Notes: generated by a model not told the origin, from the sequence alone. 64,000 nt of DNA from JASHVB01 sp035508435 (GCA_035508435.1 DATJNA010000221.1:9869-73868), one strand, 5' to 3'; positions 1 through 8,993 are shown, counted from the first letter of the stretch. Numbers and translations: made by a program.

Positions 1-306
1 TACGCGGCCGATGCGGTGCTGCTGCCGACCAAGGAAAATGGCCCGCTGATTGGCCGCGCAGCGATCCGCGGGTATTTCGTGCATTTCCTCGAGTTGCATC
101 CCAGCGGCGCGATCGTCACGCGCACGATCATGATCGGCTGCAACATGGCATTCGATGCCGGGCTGTACGATTTCACCGTGGATGGCGCTCAGCCGGGCAG
201 CCGCAGCCAGATCAAGGCACGCTACACGTTCATCTACGAACCGCGCGGCGGGCGCTGGCTGATCGTTCACCACCACTCGTCGGCGCTGCCCGTGCCCGGG
301 CCGTAA
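1..306 (+). CDS. SnoaL/NTF2-like protein, 5'-truncated by the window edge
   Basis: The reading frame is open from the first base, so the N-terminus lies outside the window; a GTG at 16 is only an internal codon. The visible 101 residues resemble the second half of SnoaL/DUF4440-type cone-fold domains: a helix ending in RGYFVHFLEL, then beta strands finishing with RYTFIYEPRGGRWLIVHHHSS, the typical last strands of this fold. Family members are small enzymes or polyketide-cyclase-like proteins that often act as stand-alone domains, so no reaction is assigned. It is convergent with the O-methyltransferase gene that follows. Confidence 0.6.
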   Translation, partial: YAADAVLLPTKENGPLIGRAAIRGYFVHFLELHPSGAIVTRTIMIGCNMAFDAGLYDFTVDGAQPGSRSQIKARYTFIYEPRGGRWLIVHHHSSALPVPGP

Positions 307-366
307 CGCCCTGCCGCGGCGCTGGGTCGGCCTGGGTCCTTGCCGCACCTGACATCGCGAATTTGG

Positions 367-1056
367 TCAGGGTCGGCAGCGCACCGACAGTTCCAGACCG
401 CCACCGAACGGCAGTGTCATGGTGCGAAAGCCGTTGGCGGGATCTTCGAGAAACGCGAAATAGTCGGCATAGGCGGCGCGATGCTGCGCGGTGTTGTCGC
501 ATACGACCATGGCGCCGGGGCGCAGGTGTGGGGCGACCAACTCGAGCGCCGGGCGCGCCATCGGCGTCCAGATATCTGCCAGCATGAAGTCGATCGGGCC
601 ATCGATGTGGCGCAGAGTCTCGCGCAGGTCGCCTTCGCGCAGGTCGATCAATGCCTCCAGCCCCGCCTGCGCGAAATGCTGGCGCGCGGCGGCGGCCTTC
701 GCCGGCTCGTATTCGGTGCCGATCACCACGCCCGTGCCGCCGCTCGCACGGATCGTGTCACGCACCGCAGCGGCGAGGTACAGGGTGGAAACACCGTACG
801 ACGTGCCGGCCTCGACGACGCGGCGCGCCTGGCTGGCGCGGCAGAGCAGGTAGCAGAACTCGGCCTTGTCGCGGTCGAGCGCGACCAGCTTGTCGCTGCG
901 GAACTGCTTGACGCGGGCCTCGTCATCCTGGGACAGGGCGCCGGCATAAGGACTGCGGTGCGCATAGTAGTCGTCGATTTCGGAGATCTGCGCATCGCTC
1001 CTGGCGTGCAGTTCGGCCAGGAGAGCCTCCAGTGGCGGATCGTTCAGGACGCTCAT
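367..1056 (-). CDS. Class I SAM-dependent O-methyltransferase
   Basis: A 229-residue protein of the O-methyltransferase family 3/Methyltransf_24 kind. After a helical N-terminal cap of about 65 residues, motif I is VVEAGTSYGVSTLYLA (about 81-96), the acidic end of strand 2 is IGTEYEP, and the motif IV region is DFMLADIW, with a later strand VVCDNTA. These are the SAM-binding parts of the Rossmann fold; the usual E-G-T-[SG]-x-G-x-S arrangement is clear. The substrate cannot be read from sequence; related proteins methylate small hydroxylated aromatics. The length is normal. The next gene on the same strand lies about 100 bases upstream, so co-transcription is possible but not shown. Confidence 0.75.
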   Translation of the reverse strand: MSVLNDPPLEALLAELHARSDAQISEIDDYYAHRSPYAGALSQDDEARVKQFRSDKLVALDRDKAEFCYLLCRASQARRVVEAGTSYGVSTLYLAAAVRDTIRASGGTGVVIGTEYEPAKAAAARQHFAQAGLEALIDLREGDLRETLRHIDGPIDFMLADIWTPMARPALELVAPHLRPGAMVVCDNTAQHRAAYADYFAFLEDPANGFRTMTLPFGGGLELSVRCRP

Positions 1057-1161
1057 GGTCGCCGGCCTCCGGTTCGGGGGGATCGCGCGAGGCGAGGATG
1101 CAGCGTGACGTGCGCCGGTGTCCTGTCAACGCGCATCGGTCGATGCGACGTGGGCTGGGGT

Positions 1162-1524
1162 CTATTTCTCGCGCATCGAGCGCTGGTCCCACAGGCGCAC
1201 CGGGCGGCCGTCGGGGTCGGTCAGTTCGACGCCATAGCCCCAGAACGACTTGCGCGGCCCATGCGCGAAGGCGGTGCCGTGTGCGGACCAGGCGGCGAAC
1301 GTGACGTCGACGTCGTCGACCTGGAACCACAGGGCGTTGTTGTCGGCAACGATGGGGGCGGCGGATTGCACCAGGAAGATTGCGAAGCCGTCGGTATCCT
1401 GGAGTGCGACGGTGCGCCGTTCCGGAACCTCGAATTCGACCTGCAAGCCGAGGGTGGAGACGTACCAGTCGCGGGACCGGGCCAGGTCGCCGACCGGCAG
1501 GCTGATGTGGTCGATTTTCATCAT
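1162..1524 (-). CDS. VOC-superfamily (glyoxalase/bleomycin-resistance fold) protein
   Basis: A 120-residue single-module vicinal oxygen chelate protein. It opens with MKIDHISLPVGDLARSRDWY, the beta-alpha-beta start of VOC domains carrying a potential metal-ligand His at about position 6. The second half ends in YGVELTDPDGRPVRLW, where the Glu occupies the position of the last metal ligand. VOC proteins include glyoxalase I, ring-cleavage dioxygenases and antibiotic-binding proteins; the lack of a clear full ligand set prevents choosing among them. The start is the first of two adjacent ATGs, with GGAGAGG upstream. Confidence 0.7.
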   Translation of the reverse strand: MMKIDHISLPVGDLARSRDWYVSTLGLQVEFEVPERRTVALQDTDGFAIFLVQSAAPIVADNNALWFQVDDVDVTFAAWSAHGTAFAHGPRKSFWGYGVELTDPDGRPVRLWDQRSMREK

Positions 1525-1576
1525 GCGGCAGACCTCTCCGGCATGGCGGGAGACGTTCTGATTCAGGCGGGCTGCT

Positions 1577-2668
1577 TCAGGCGGGGCGCCAATTGAACCG
1601 GTGGCTCAGCCATTGGCGCAAAGCCTGGAGCGCGGGCTCGGTGGCGGCGGCGGGCGCGGTGCCGGCGGTGGCGGCGGGGCCGCCGAGCACGTTGACGTCG
1701 AGCGATAGTGCCACCGCTTGCACGTCCAGTGCTTCCGCCGCGTCGGTGGCGGCGCGGCGCCACAGGGCCACCATCGCCGCCGGGGTTAATTGCGGCAGCA
1801 CCAGTGCGAATTCCAGTTGCGATGCGGTGGCAGCGGCGCACCAGGCGTCACGGATCGGCCCGCTCAGCAGGTCGCCGCGCCGCATGGCGTAGAGTTCGGG
1901 CAGGGTTGGGGTGCCTGGGAAGGCGGCGGGGCGGACCAGCGTGCCGGCGTCGTCGCGGGTGCCCAGGGTAAAGATCGGCGCCGCCCCGGCTCCGGTGAAT
2001 TGCACCGCCTGGGCGGGCACCTTGTGGCCGCGCAGCAGCACCGCATCGATGATGTTGTTGCTGAAGGCGCCGGGCAAACTCGCGTCCTCGACGACGCCCG
2101 GCACCAATTGCGCCCGGCCACCGAGCAATTCGATGCCAAGCACCGCCGGCAACTCATGGCCGGCCGGGTGCGCGGCGGCGATGCGAACGATGCCGCCGGG
2201 GGCGAAGGCCGCGGGGCGTCCCACCACGACGGCAGGCGCGATGCAGGCCATCACGGGCACCCAATGCCCGACGTCGAAATGCGCGCGGGGATCACCCACC
2301 AGCCAATCGAGCACTGCCTCGCCGGGGGCGAGCAAGACAGTGTGGCCATCGGGTGCGATGCGGGTGTCGAACTGGTTGGCGCCGGTCACGCCGTCGGCGC
2401 CGCCGGCCGATTTCTGGCGCATCGGCACGCCGGGATCGAGCAATTGTCCCAGTGTCGGCCGCAGCAGGTTGGCCCAATGGTCCATGGCGCCGTCGTCCGG
2501 TCCGGCCACCAGCAGGCCTGGGCCATCGGGAAACGGCGTGTCGGCGAGCGCGGGCGTGATGCCAAAGGATGGCGCAGCGGCGGCTTGGCCCGTCCACCCA
2601 AGCATGGACAGGCTTGTCAGCATTCCCAGCACGCGGCGGCGGTCATGCGACGGCAGGTTTGCGGCCAT
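1577..2668 (-). CDS. Exported periplasmic solute-binding-like protein (Bug/TctC-like), putative
   Basis: A 363-residue protein with a probable Tat signal: a twin-arginine stretch near residue 10 (HDRRRVLGM), a hydrophobic segment and an AAAAPSF cleavage region. The mature part has alternating small-residue strands and helices (GPGLLVAGPDDGAMDHWANL, then a TVLLAPGEAVLDWLVGDP segment) that recall the extracytoplasmic binding receptors of tripartite tricarboxylate transporters, but the match is by overall pattern, not a firm motif. No TctA/TctB partner lies nearby, which is common for Bug receptors. The C-terminus is Ala/Pro-rich. The function is tentative; export is better supported than ligand binding. 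Confidence 0.5.
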   Translation of the reverse strand: MAANLPSHDRRRVLGMLTSLSMLGWTGQAAAAPSFGITPALADTPFPDGPGLLVAGPDDGAMDHWANLLRPTLGQLLDPGVPMRQKSAGGADGVTGANQFDTRIAPDGHTVLLAPGEAVLDWLVGDPRAHFDVGHWVPVMACIAPAVVVGRPAAFAPGGIVRIAAAHPAGHELPAVLGIELLGGRAQLVPGVVEDASLPGAFSNNIIDAVLLRGHKVPAQAVQFTGAGAAPIFTLGTRDDAGTLVRPAAFPGTPTLPELYAMRRGDLLSGPIRDAWCAAATASQLEFALVLPQLTPAAMVALWRRAATDAAEALDVQAVALSLDVNVLGGPAATAGTAPAAATEPALQALRQWLSHRFNWRPA

Positions 2669-2813
2669 GGTGTGACGTTTCCTGCTCTCGGGGTCAGGCA
2701 GCGGTCAGACCCGCACCCTCCCTACCGCAACCGGGCGGGCAGGCAAATAGCGGGGCCACATTATGTTGGACGCCTGGTTCGGCGGGCGGCGGTCCCGCTG
2801 ACCCCGGCAACGA

Positions 2814-3329
2814 TCAGGCGTCGTAGGCGACCAGCGCCTCGCAGGGCACATCCAGCCGGGCGCGACCGTGCAGGAAGGTAAGCTCGATCAGCGCGGCGGC
2901 AGCGGGGACCACGGCGCCGACCTGACGCAGCAGAGCGATGCCGGCGGACATGGTGCCACCGGTGGCAAGCAGGTCGTCGACGATCACGACGCGCTGGCCG
3001 GGTTCGATGGCATCGGCCTGAATCTCGAGACGGTCGGTGCCGTATTCGAGCTGGTAGTTCAGGCCGACGGTCTCGCCGGGCAGCTTGTTCCGCTTGCGCA
3101 GCATGACGAAGCCGCAGCCCAGTTTCAGCGCGAGCGGCGCGGCGATCAGGAAGCCGCGGCTTTCCAGCCCGGCGAGCAAATCCGGCTGATAGGCGCGGAC
3201 CGCCTTGGCCATGCGGCCCATGGCCACCTGCCAGGCATCGGCGTCCCGCAGCAGGGTGGAGATGTCGTAGAAAAGGATACCCGGTTTGGGAAAATCGGCG
3301 ATGCCGCGGATGTGATCCTTGAGGTCCAT
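2814..3329 (-). CDS. apt: Adenine phosphoribosyltransferase
   Basis: Converts adenine and PRPP to AMP plus pyrophosphate in purine salvage. The 171-residue length is typical. The N-terminus DLKDHIRGIADFPKPGILFYDI with following Ser-Thr-Leu-Leu is the Apt signature, and the PRPP loop is VVIVDDLLATGGTM at about residues 120-133. LESRGFLIAAPLAL and RKRNKLPGETV are the adenine and flexible-loop segments. The open frame extends far upstream to 3842, but that extension is antisense to a transposase remnant; the ATG at 3329 matches the family start. The conserved enzyme sits alone, bordered upstream by mobile-element debris. Confidence 0.93.
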   Translation of the reverse strand: MDLKDHIRGIADFPKPGILFYDISTLLRDADAWQVAMGRMAKAVRAYQPDLLAGLESRGFLIAAPLALKLGCGFVMLRKRNKLPGETVGLNYQLEYGTDRLEIQADAIEPGQRVVIVDDLLATGGTMSAGIALLRQVGAVVPAAAALIELTFLHGRARLDVPCEALVAYDA

Positions 3330-3587
3330 GGGCCGAATGCTTTGGATGAGAGTGGCCGTGCGGTGTTTAGGGCGGGGCCGCAGAGGCCGCAAGCAACTGT
3401 CCCGGTGGATGGTGCGGCTTCCGCCACTGGCCGTGCCGGTGGTGGGGTCGCATGGTTCCGACAAAATTGCAGCCAGCCAGGCAAGGGCCACAAAGTCGGA
3501 CTTGCAGCTCGCCAGAAAGCAGCCGAGGAACAGCGGCGAGCGATGGCATCGGTCGGCAATTGAACGGCATGACGCTGAACGGCATGA

Positions 3588-4043
3588 CGCCAGAAGGCCG
3601 CACCGGGATGGATCATCGGCGCGGTGGAGCTGGACGAGGACGGGCATCCCCAGCGCCTGCGGCTGGAGCCGCTGGCGGATAAGACCGGGCCAAGCGTGAG
3701 GGGATTCATCGGGCGGGTGGTGGAGCGTGGGGCCACCGTGGTCAGCGACGGGCTGCAAGGATACAGAAAGCTCGCCGAGCACCACCACGTCAGGAAGGTC
3801 GTGGGCAACATGGCGGCGCATGTGCTGCTGCCATGGACCCACCGGGCGTTATCCAACCTGAAGCGCTGGTTCCTGGGCACCCTGCACCGGGTGCGGAAGC
3901 AGCACCTGGGGCGGTACCTCGACGAGTTCGTGTTCCGCTGGAACCGCCGGCGGCGCACCAGGAGTGCGTTCGACACCATCGTCAGCCTGGCGGTGCGCTT
4001 GCCACACGCCTCGATGCAGGAGTTTGTCATGCAGACGCCTTGA
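3588..4043 (+). pseudogene. IS1595-type (ISXO2-like) transposase remnant
   Basis: After a stop at 3585-3587 the frame reads through WIIGAVELDEDG, then GATVVSDGLQGYRKL, LPWTHRALSNLKRWFLG and a C-terminal YLDEFVFRWNRRR. These are the catalytic and C-terminal segments of IS1595-family DDE transposases (ISXO2-like domain), including the strand carrying the second catalytic Asp (VVSDG). The N-terminal zinc-ribbon part is missing, so the gene is a truncated remnant of roughly 150 residues and should not be mobile by itself. It separates apt from a toxin-antitoxin pair, both features common at transfer boundaries. I could not define terminal inverted repeats with confidence. Confidence 0.75.
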
Positions 4044-4188
4044 TTTGGCCGCCACAGCCCTGGTGCTACGCGTAGCGCTGGTCCACTCATCGGTGCCTTT
4101 GATAACGCAAGCAGCCTCAGTGAGCCCGGTAAGGCACCAGCGGCTTGTCAACAGTCCCCAACCAGAGAACCCTTGTGAGCCGTGGTTT

Positions 4189-4692
4189 TCAGGGCCCAGG
4201 CCCGAGCGTCGGTTCGACGTGCCACTCGCCGCTGACGGGGTTGAACAGCCCCGGCAATGGGAATTCTGCGTGGATTCGCAGGAAGTGGTCGATGCCGGCC
4301 GTTGCGACGACAGCCCCCTCGGTGGTGGCGATCGCGGCAATTGCCAGGTCGGCGCCGGAAGCCGGCTTCCGCGCGGTCGGGTCGGTAATTACGAAGCTGC
4401 GAAGTCTCGGCGTCATGTACATCCGGCCAATCAGCCGGCTCGCCGCGATCGACATCCCCAGAATCTGCGGCTGGCCGTCAGCAAGAATAGTTTTCAGCCA
4501 TTCCTCCACATCGTCCGCCGTCTCTGGAGCAGTCAGGCGCGCCTTCTGGATGCCGCATTCGATTTCGGCAACCGTAATGACCGTCGTCGCGAGCTCGTGC
4601 ATGCCGACTTCCGAAGCCCACTGCATCACGGCCGGGTGAGGCCGCTTCTTGCGGAACGTGGCGACAATGTTTGTGTCAAGGACGTATATCAT
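4189..4692 (-). CDS. vapC: PIN-domain toxin ribonuclease (VapC/FitB type)
   Basis: A 167-residue PIN-domain protein beginning MIYVLDTNIVATF, with the first metal-binding Asp at about residue 6. A conserved Glu sits in TVAEIECGI (about 46-48), and the later acidic positions are in SGADLAIAA and GAVVATAGIDHF. This set matches VapC/FitB endoribonuclease toxins, which cleave RNA using Mg2+ and are neutralised by a cognate antitoxin. Its ATG overlaps the antitoxin stop by four bases, the usual translational coupling. The C-terminus is somewhat long (NPVSGEWHVEPTLGPGP). It lies directly downstream of a transposase remnant on the other strand. Confidence 0.85.
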   Translation of the reverse strand: MIYVLDTNIVATFRKKRPHPAVMQWASEVGMHELATTVITVAEIECGIQKARLTAPETADDVEEWLKTILADGQPQILGMSIAASRLIGRMYMTPRLRSFVITDPTARKPASGADLAIAAIATTEGAVVATAGIDHFLRIHAEFPLPGLFNPVSGEWHVEPTLGPGP

Positions 4693-4979
4693 TCGTCGTC
4701 GCGGATGAAATCGGGTACCCTAATGCTCGGCAGATCGATTCCTTCGTCGTGGATCTGCCGCATCGCGCGGTCGAACTCGTCCTCTTCGTCGCCGGCATAG
4801 CCGTTGTTAAGTAGCGCCGTCTTCAGGTTCGGGCGCGTCCGCTCGAAGTACTCCTTCGACACAACGACGACCTCTCGCCCGTCGCGACGCCGGACAACTT
4901 GCGGTTCGCCTGCGACCGCAGCGTCTACCACATCGCTGAAACGATGTCGCGCATCAGCCGCTTGCCAGTTTGCCACCAC
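4689..4979 (-). CDS. Phd/YefM-family antitoxin
   Basis: A 96-residue protein with the N-terminal Phd/YefM DNA-binding fold: NWQAADARHRFSDVVDAAVAGEPQVVRRRDG followed by VVVVSKEYFERT, the classic small-dimer antitoxin pattern. The acidic C-terminal tail (GDEEDEFDRAMRQIHDEGID) is the likely toxin-neutralising part. I chose a GTG start at 4979 because an AAGGAGG ribosome-binding site lies five bases upstream. It precedes and overlaps the toxin gene by ATGA. Such antitoxins usually repress their own promoter; a candidate operator lies about 30 bases upstream. Confidence 0.82.
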   Translation of the reverse strand: MVANWQAADARHRFSDVVDAAVAGEPQVVRRRDGREVVVVSKEYFERTRPNLKTALLNNGYAGDEEDEFDRAMRQIHDEGIDLPSIRVPDFIRDDE

Positions 4980-5008
4980 GGGAGCCTCCTTGCCTGTCTC
5001 CTCATATC

Positions 5009-5044
5009 ATGTGACGATTGGCTTGTCCGGTTAAATAGTCACAT
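5009..5044. promoter_or_regulatory. Candidate autorepression operator of the toxin-antitoxin pair
   Basis: A perfect inverted repeat with 7-base arms, ATGTGAC at 5009-5015 and GTCACAT at 5038-5044, flanks 22 AT-rich bases just upstream of the antitoxin start. Phd/YefM antitoxins commonly bind palindromes in this position. The assignment is by location and symmetry only. Confidence 0.35.
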
Positions 5045-5208
5045 TATCCGTGAGCGAGGCTATCATGCGGACCGAAAGACGCCCATCGGTCCCTTAGGTC
5101 GCACGGATGTGATCCCCTGGGCGGCCACTACGCCTCGGGCGCACCGGAGCCAACGGCAGGAGCCTTAAGATCGCCAACCTGCATCGGGGTTAGCGTCAGT
5201 TGGCACCT

Positions 5209-7521
5209 TCAACCATCGGCTTCGCGCGCCTTCGCAAGGCTCCCACGGACCAGTTCTGGCAAGCTGCCAAAATAGAGCGACTGGCGTGTTGGCGGCCGGT
5301 ACGGATGGCCGCGCAGACGCTGGTACTCTGCATGGAACAATGCCATCGGTGGGTTGGGATTGTTCGTTGCCACTCCGCCATGGACCTGGTGGAATGTGGC
5401 CTCGCCCAGCAGCATGATCACGCAGGCCGTGGGATCGGCACAGGCGCGCGCCCAGGTGTCGTGGTTGGCAAGACCGCCGCCGGGCGAGACGAAGCCCGCG
5501 TCCCACCCACCCAGCGCACGCCAATGCGCGGCGCGCAGGAACCAGGCGTTGCTCTCGGTCGGCAGGGCGAACCAGCCGCCGCCGGAGGACGATGCGAGAC
5601 TCGCAATCGAGAACAGTTGGTAGCCGTCCGCCTCCCAGCCGATGCCGGCAAGCAAGGTGTCCTCTGCCGCTTCGGTGTAGCCGTGCCTGATGCTCTCCGA
5701 CTGCACCGCCGGGCCAAGATGGAACCCGATCGTGCCGATCACCGGGCGGTCGTGCAGGCGGGAGGCCGCCAGCGCCATGGACAGCAGGCCGGGCGAGGCC
5801 ATGCGCGCGCCGTCGATGCACACGCCGACCAGATCGCCGCGCGCCAGCGAGAGTCCGAAATTGACGGCGGGCACCGGAGAAACGGTTGGCTCCGGCATGC
5901 GGCGCATCACCAGATCGGGCAGCAGCGTATGCAGTTGAACGGCGTCGGCGGGGCGGGTCGAGCCGTTGTCGATCAGGATGACTTCGTAATCCCGCGCTTC
6001 GATCTCGCGCTGCATGGCGGGTGACAGCGAGCGGATGGTGCGCGGCAGTTCGCGCGGCATGTTATAGCCGACGACGACCAGGGACAGCAGAGGTTGGTGC
6101 CTGCCGATGGCCGGTGCCGGCATGGCGTCGGCCGCCGCAGCGAGGCGCAGGCGCGCCACCATCGCGCGCGGCGGGCAGCGTTCCGCGCGCGCCGTCTTGA
6201 TCGCATCGATGACGCGCTGGAGGGTCGAAGATCCTGGTGCCACCGCGCCTTCGCGGGCGAGGACGCGGGGCGGCGGCCCGGCGACGTCGAAGGCCGTGCG
6301 GGTGATCGCGTTGTAGCCATCCCAGAGAACGCGGTTGGACGGATCGAGACCCGCGACCAGCAACAGCCCGCTCGGCGAGGTGTCGAGCGGCAGCAGGAAA
6401 AGATCGGGGCGATGGGTGCGCAGGATTGCCGCGAGGCGCCAGATGTCGCCGGTCCAGGCCCGGGTGCGGCGGCGGCGTTCCGCCTGCGCCGGATGGTTCG
6501 GAAACACGTCGTCGATCACCACCAGGGCGCCAGGCGCGGCACAGCACTCGATGTTCATGAAATCGCGCAGCGCGTATTCGAACTTATGCAGGCCGTCGAT
6601 GAACGCCAGGTCGGGTTGCACAGCCGGCGTGCCGGTGGCGAAGAAAGCATCGCTGGTCTGCCGCACCACCTTGGCAGTGGCCGGCAGTGGCGTGTCGAGG
6701 ACCGGGCACGGATCGACGCCGATGGCCGGACCGCGCGCGAGCGCGAGACTCGCGCCTCGCCTGACGCCGATTTCAAGGTACTGCGCCGGCGCCAGTTCCG
6801 CGTGCAGCCGGGCGAGGACGGCGAGATACGGCACGGCGCCGCCGAGTTTCTCTTCCTCGCGGCTCCCCGCCTTGTCTGTTGTCTCGCGGGGTGTGGCCGG
6901 GGGTGCCGGCGGCGGCTGAGGCGCGGGTGGCGCGTCGCGGTGACGGAAAATACCGACGTGGTCGTGCCAGGGGCCGTGCGGGTCGATCCAGTCCGCGGCC
7001 AGGATGCAGCCGGCGAAATCCGCCAGGGCTTCACAGGGATCGGAGAAGAAGCGGTAGCGGTCGATGGGATGGCGGTGCATCAGGCCGCTGGATGGCAGCG
7101 TAAGAAAGATGCAGCCCGCGGGGCGCAGAATGCGCAACATCTCGGGGAACATGCGCCAGATGAACCCGGTATGCTCCGCCGATTGGCTGGCGAGGACGAT
7201 GTCGGCCGATCCAGCCTCGAGCGGAAGCCGGTAAATGCCACCGGGCGCATCAGTCACAGCGCCAGGCAGCGGCGCCACGCGGTACTCGAACGGTGGGGTA
7301 TCGAACACCGCACGCCAGACGTCGGCCTCGCTGCGCCGGGCGCCGGCCCCGTCGCGGCAGGCGTCAGCCCGGTTACGCCAGGCGCCGTCCCCATCGCAGA
7401 CATCCACGACGACCGCCGTGCCGCGCTGCGCGGTAACGCAGGTTGCGAGATAGTGGCGATGGCAGTGGCGGACGCTTTCCAGCGAGGCTCCGCGTCTCGG
7501 CATAGGGGCGACACTCGGCAT
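5209..7521 (-). CDS. Three-domain fusion: methyltransferase, second methyltransferase, GT2 glycosyltransferase
   Basis: A 770-residue fusion. The first part (to about 190) resembles Methyltransf_11: a damaged-looking glycine loop, then LPLEAGSADIVLASQSAEHT and MLRILRPAGCIFLTLPSSG. A Pro-rich linker (APPAPQPPPAPPATPRETT) follows. The middle part (about 235-400) is a second SAM fold: QYLEIGVRRGASLALARG, DLAFIDGLHKFEYAL and ALVVIDDVFPNH. The C-terminal part (about 470-700) begins LLSLVVVGYNMPRELPRTI and VILIDNGS, the nucleotide-sugar binding start of GT2 enzymes. Such chimeras decorate surface polysaccharide or glycan chains. The open frame continues upstream to 7719, but the ATG at 7521 is the first sensible start. 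Confidence 0.7.
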   Translation of the reverse strand: MPSVAPMPRRGASLESVRHCHRHYLATCVTAQRGTAVVVDVCDGDGAWRNRADACRDGAGARRSEADVWRAVFDTPPFEYRVAPLPGAVTDAPGGIYRLPLEAGSADIVLASQSAEHTGFIWRMFPEMLRILRPAGCIFLTLPSSGLMHRHPIDRYRFFSDPCEALADFAGCILAADWIDPHGPWHDHVGIFRHRDAPPAPQPPPAPPATPRETTDKAGSREEEKLGGAVPYLAVLARLHAELAPAQYLEIGVRRGASLALARGPAIGVDPCPVLDTPLPATAKVVRQTSDAFFATGTPAVQPDLAFIDGLHKFEYALRDFMNIECCAAPGALVVIDDVFPNHPAQAERRRRTRAWTGDIWRLAAILRTHRPDLFLLPLDTSPSGLLLVAGLDPSNRVLWDGYNAITRTAFDVAGPPPRVLAREGAVAPGSSTLQRVIDAIKTARAERCPPRAMVARLRLAAAADAMPAPAIGRHQPLLSLVVVGYNMPRELPRTIRSLSPAMQREIEARDYEVILIDNGSTRPADAVQLHTLLPDLVMRRMPEPTVSPVPAVNFGLSLARGDLVGVCIDGARMASPGLLSMALAASRLHDRPVIGTIGFHLGPAVQSESIRHGYTEAAEDTLLAGIGWEADGYQLFSIASLASSSGGGWFALPTESNAWFLRAAHWRALGGWDAGFVSPGGGLANHDTWARACADPTACVIMLLGEATFHQVHGGVATNNPNPPMALFHAEYQRLRGHPYRPPTRQSLYFGSLPELVRGSLAKAREADG

Positions 7522-7628
7522 GTGGTTCCAGCCGATGGACAATAGCCTGTGCGGTCTTGGGCGGCGAAACCATGAGATAGGATTTCGGCGCGGCAGGCCG
7601 GTCTCGGGCGGGATCCCTGGAGACGCGG

Positions 7629-8099
7629 TTACGCCTGCACGAACTCGCCCGATTTGCCGCCGGCCTTGAATACCAGCCGCACTGCCTCGATCCGCATGCC
7701 GCGGTCCACCGACTTGCACATGTCATACACCGTCAACGCCGCGACCGAGGCGGCCGTCAGCGCCTCCATCTCGACGCCGGTCTGGCCTGTCGTGCGCACG
7801 GTCGCGGCGATCTCAACCGCGTCGTCGCCTGCCTCCAGCTCCAGGGTCACGGCGCTGATCGGCAGGGGATGGCAGAGCGGGATCAGTTCGGCGGTGCGCT
7901 TGGCGGCCATGATGCCGGCAATGCGGGCGACGCCCAGCACGTCGCCCTTTTTGGCGGTGCCGGCACGGATCATCGCGGCGGTGGCCGGCTGCATCACGAC
8001 GCGGGCGCGGGCAGTGGCGGTGCGATCGGTCACCGGCTTGGCTGACACATCGACCATCGCGGCGTTGCCGGCGGCATCGAAATGGGTGAAGCCGGTCAT
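7629..8099 (-). CDS. moaC: Cyclic pyranopterin monophosphate synthase MoaC
   Basis: MoaC converts the 3',8-cyclo-GTP product of MoaA to cyclic pyranopterin monophosphate in molybdenum cofactor synthesis. The 156-residue sequence has the family start TGFTHFDAAGNAAMVDVS, the catalytic-site segment LIPLCHPLPIS and the C-terminal GVEMEALTAASVAALTVYDM plus CKSVDRGM. ATG 8099 is preferred over the upstream in-frame start because it matches the family N-terminus. It follows trpC on the same strand after about 70 bases, an arrangement seen in many alphaproteobacteria; the moeA that often follows is absent here and replaced by the methyltransferase/glycosyltransferase fusion. Confidence 0.94.
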   Translation of the reverse strand: MTGFTHFDAAGNAAMVDVSAKPVTDRTATARARVVMQPATAAMIRAGTAKKGDVLGVARIAGIMAAKRTAELIPLCHPLPISAVTLELEAGDDAVEIAATVRTTGQTGVEMEALTAASVAALTVYDMCKSVDRGMRIEAVRLVFKAGGKSGEFVQA

Positions 8100-8171
8100 C
8101 GGTAGCCCTCCCCGACATGGGCGCAAAACGCAGATCGCTATCCGGTGAGCGCAGGCGCCTGTTGACCGACC

Positions 8172-8993
8172 TTACCCCGTCGCGAGCAATGCACGGGTGG
8201 CGGCGGTGACGTCGGGTTGGCGCATCAGGCTCTCTCCCACCAGGTAGCAGCGGGCGCCGGCGGCGGCGAGGCGCTGAACGTCGGCGCTGGTCCGGATGCC
8301 GCTTTCCGCGACCAGAAACCGGTCCGCCGGGACCAGCGGCGCCAGCCGTTCCGTCACCGCGAGGTCGGTCTGCAGCGTCTTCAGGTTGCGGTTGTTGATG
8401 CCGATCAGGCTGGTCTCCAGCCCGAGCGCGCGCTGCAGCTCGCGCTCGTCATGCACCTCCACCAGCACGTCCATATCGAGTGCCCGCGCCACCGCTTCCA
8501 GCTCGCGCGCCTGGTCGTTGCCCAGCGCCGCCATGATCAGCAGGATGCAGTCGGCGCCGATGGCCCGGCTTTCATAGACCTGCCAGGGATCCAGGATGAA
8601 ATCCTTGCGCAGCACCGGCAGTTCGACCGCGGCGCGCGCGGCCTTCAGATGGTCGGAGCTGCCCTGGAAATAGCGCGCATCGGTCAGCACCGACAGGCAG
8701 GTGGCGCCGCCGTCGCGATACGCCACGGCAAGCTCCGGTGGATTGAATTCAGGCCGGATCAGCCCACCCGACGGCGAGGCCTTCTTGATCTCGGCAACCA
8801 GCCCATGGCTGCCGGCGGCGACGGCGCGCATGAGCGCCCGGCCGAAGCGGCGCGGCTTGTCGTTGACACTGGCCGCGATGTCGGCCCGCAGGCGGTCCAC
8901 CCCCGTCTCGGCCTTGCGTCGCGCGACCTCGGCGAGGGTATCGGCGCAGATGCGAGCCAGCACGTCCGGCGGCGCGGCACTGTCGTTCGGCAT
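8172..8993 (-). CDS. trpC: Indole-3-glycerol phosphate synthase
   Basis: Catalyses closure of carboxyphenylaminodeoxyribulose phosphate to indole-3-glycerol phosphate in tryptophan synthesis. The 273-residue single-domain protein carries the expected TIM-barrel motifs: VAEIKKASPSGGLI (catalytic Lys), LSVLTDARYFQGS, VLRKDFILDPWQVYES, LVEVHDERELQRAL, IGINNRNLKTL and FLVAESGIRTSADVQRL. All active-site segments are present. The start is ATG 8991-8993; the longer open frame upstream is out of register with trpD. It lies about 30 bases downstream of trpD, which fits an operon. Confidence 0.95.
   Translation of the reverse strand: MPNDSAAPPDVLARICADTLAEVARRKAETGVDRLRADIAASVNDKPRRFGRALMRAVAAGSHGLVAEIKKASPSGGLIRPEFNPPELAVAYRDGGATCLSVLTDARYFQGSSDHLKAARAAVELPVLRKDFILDPWQVYESRAIGADCILLIMAALGNDQARELEAVARALDMDVLVEVHDERELQRALGLETSLIGINNRNLKTLQTDLAVTERLAPLVPADRFLVAESGIRTSADVQRLAAAGARCYLVGESLMRQPDVTAATRALLATG

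Noticed and set aside
340..1596. 418-codon plus-strand frame
   Set aside because: It is the antisense shadow of the methyltransferase and VOC genes, with typical Arg/Ala/Gly-rich nonsense.
3330..3842. Upstream extension of apt
   Set aside because: The extra sequence is the reverse complement of a transposase remnant and has no Apt-like residues.
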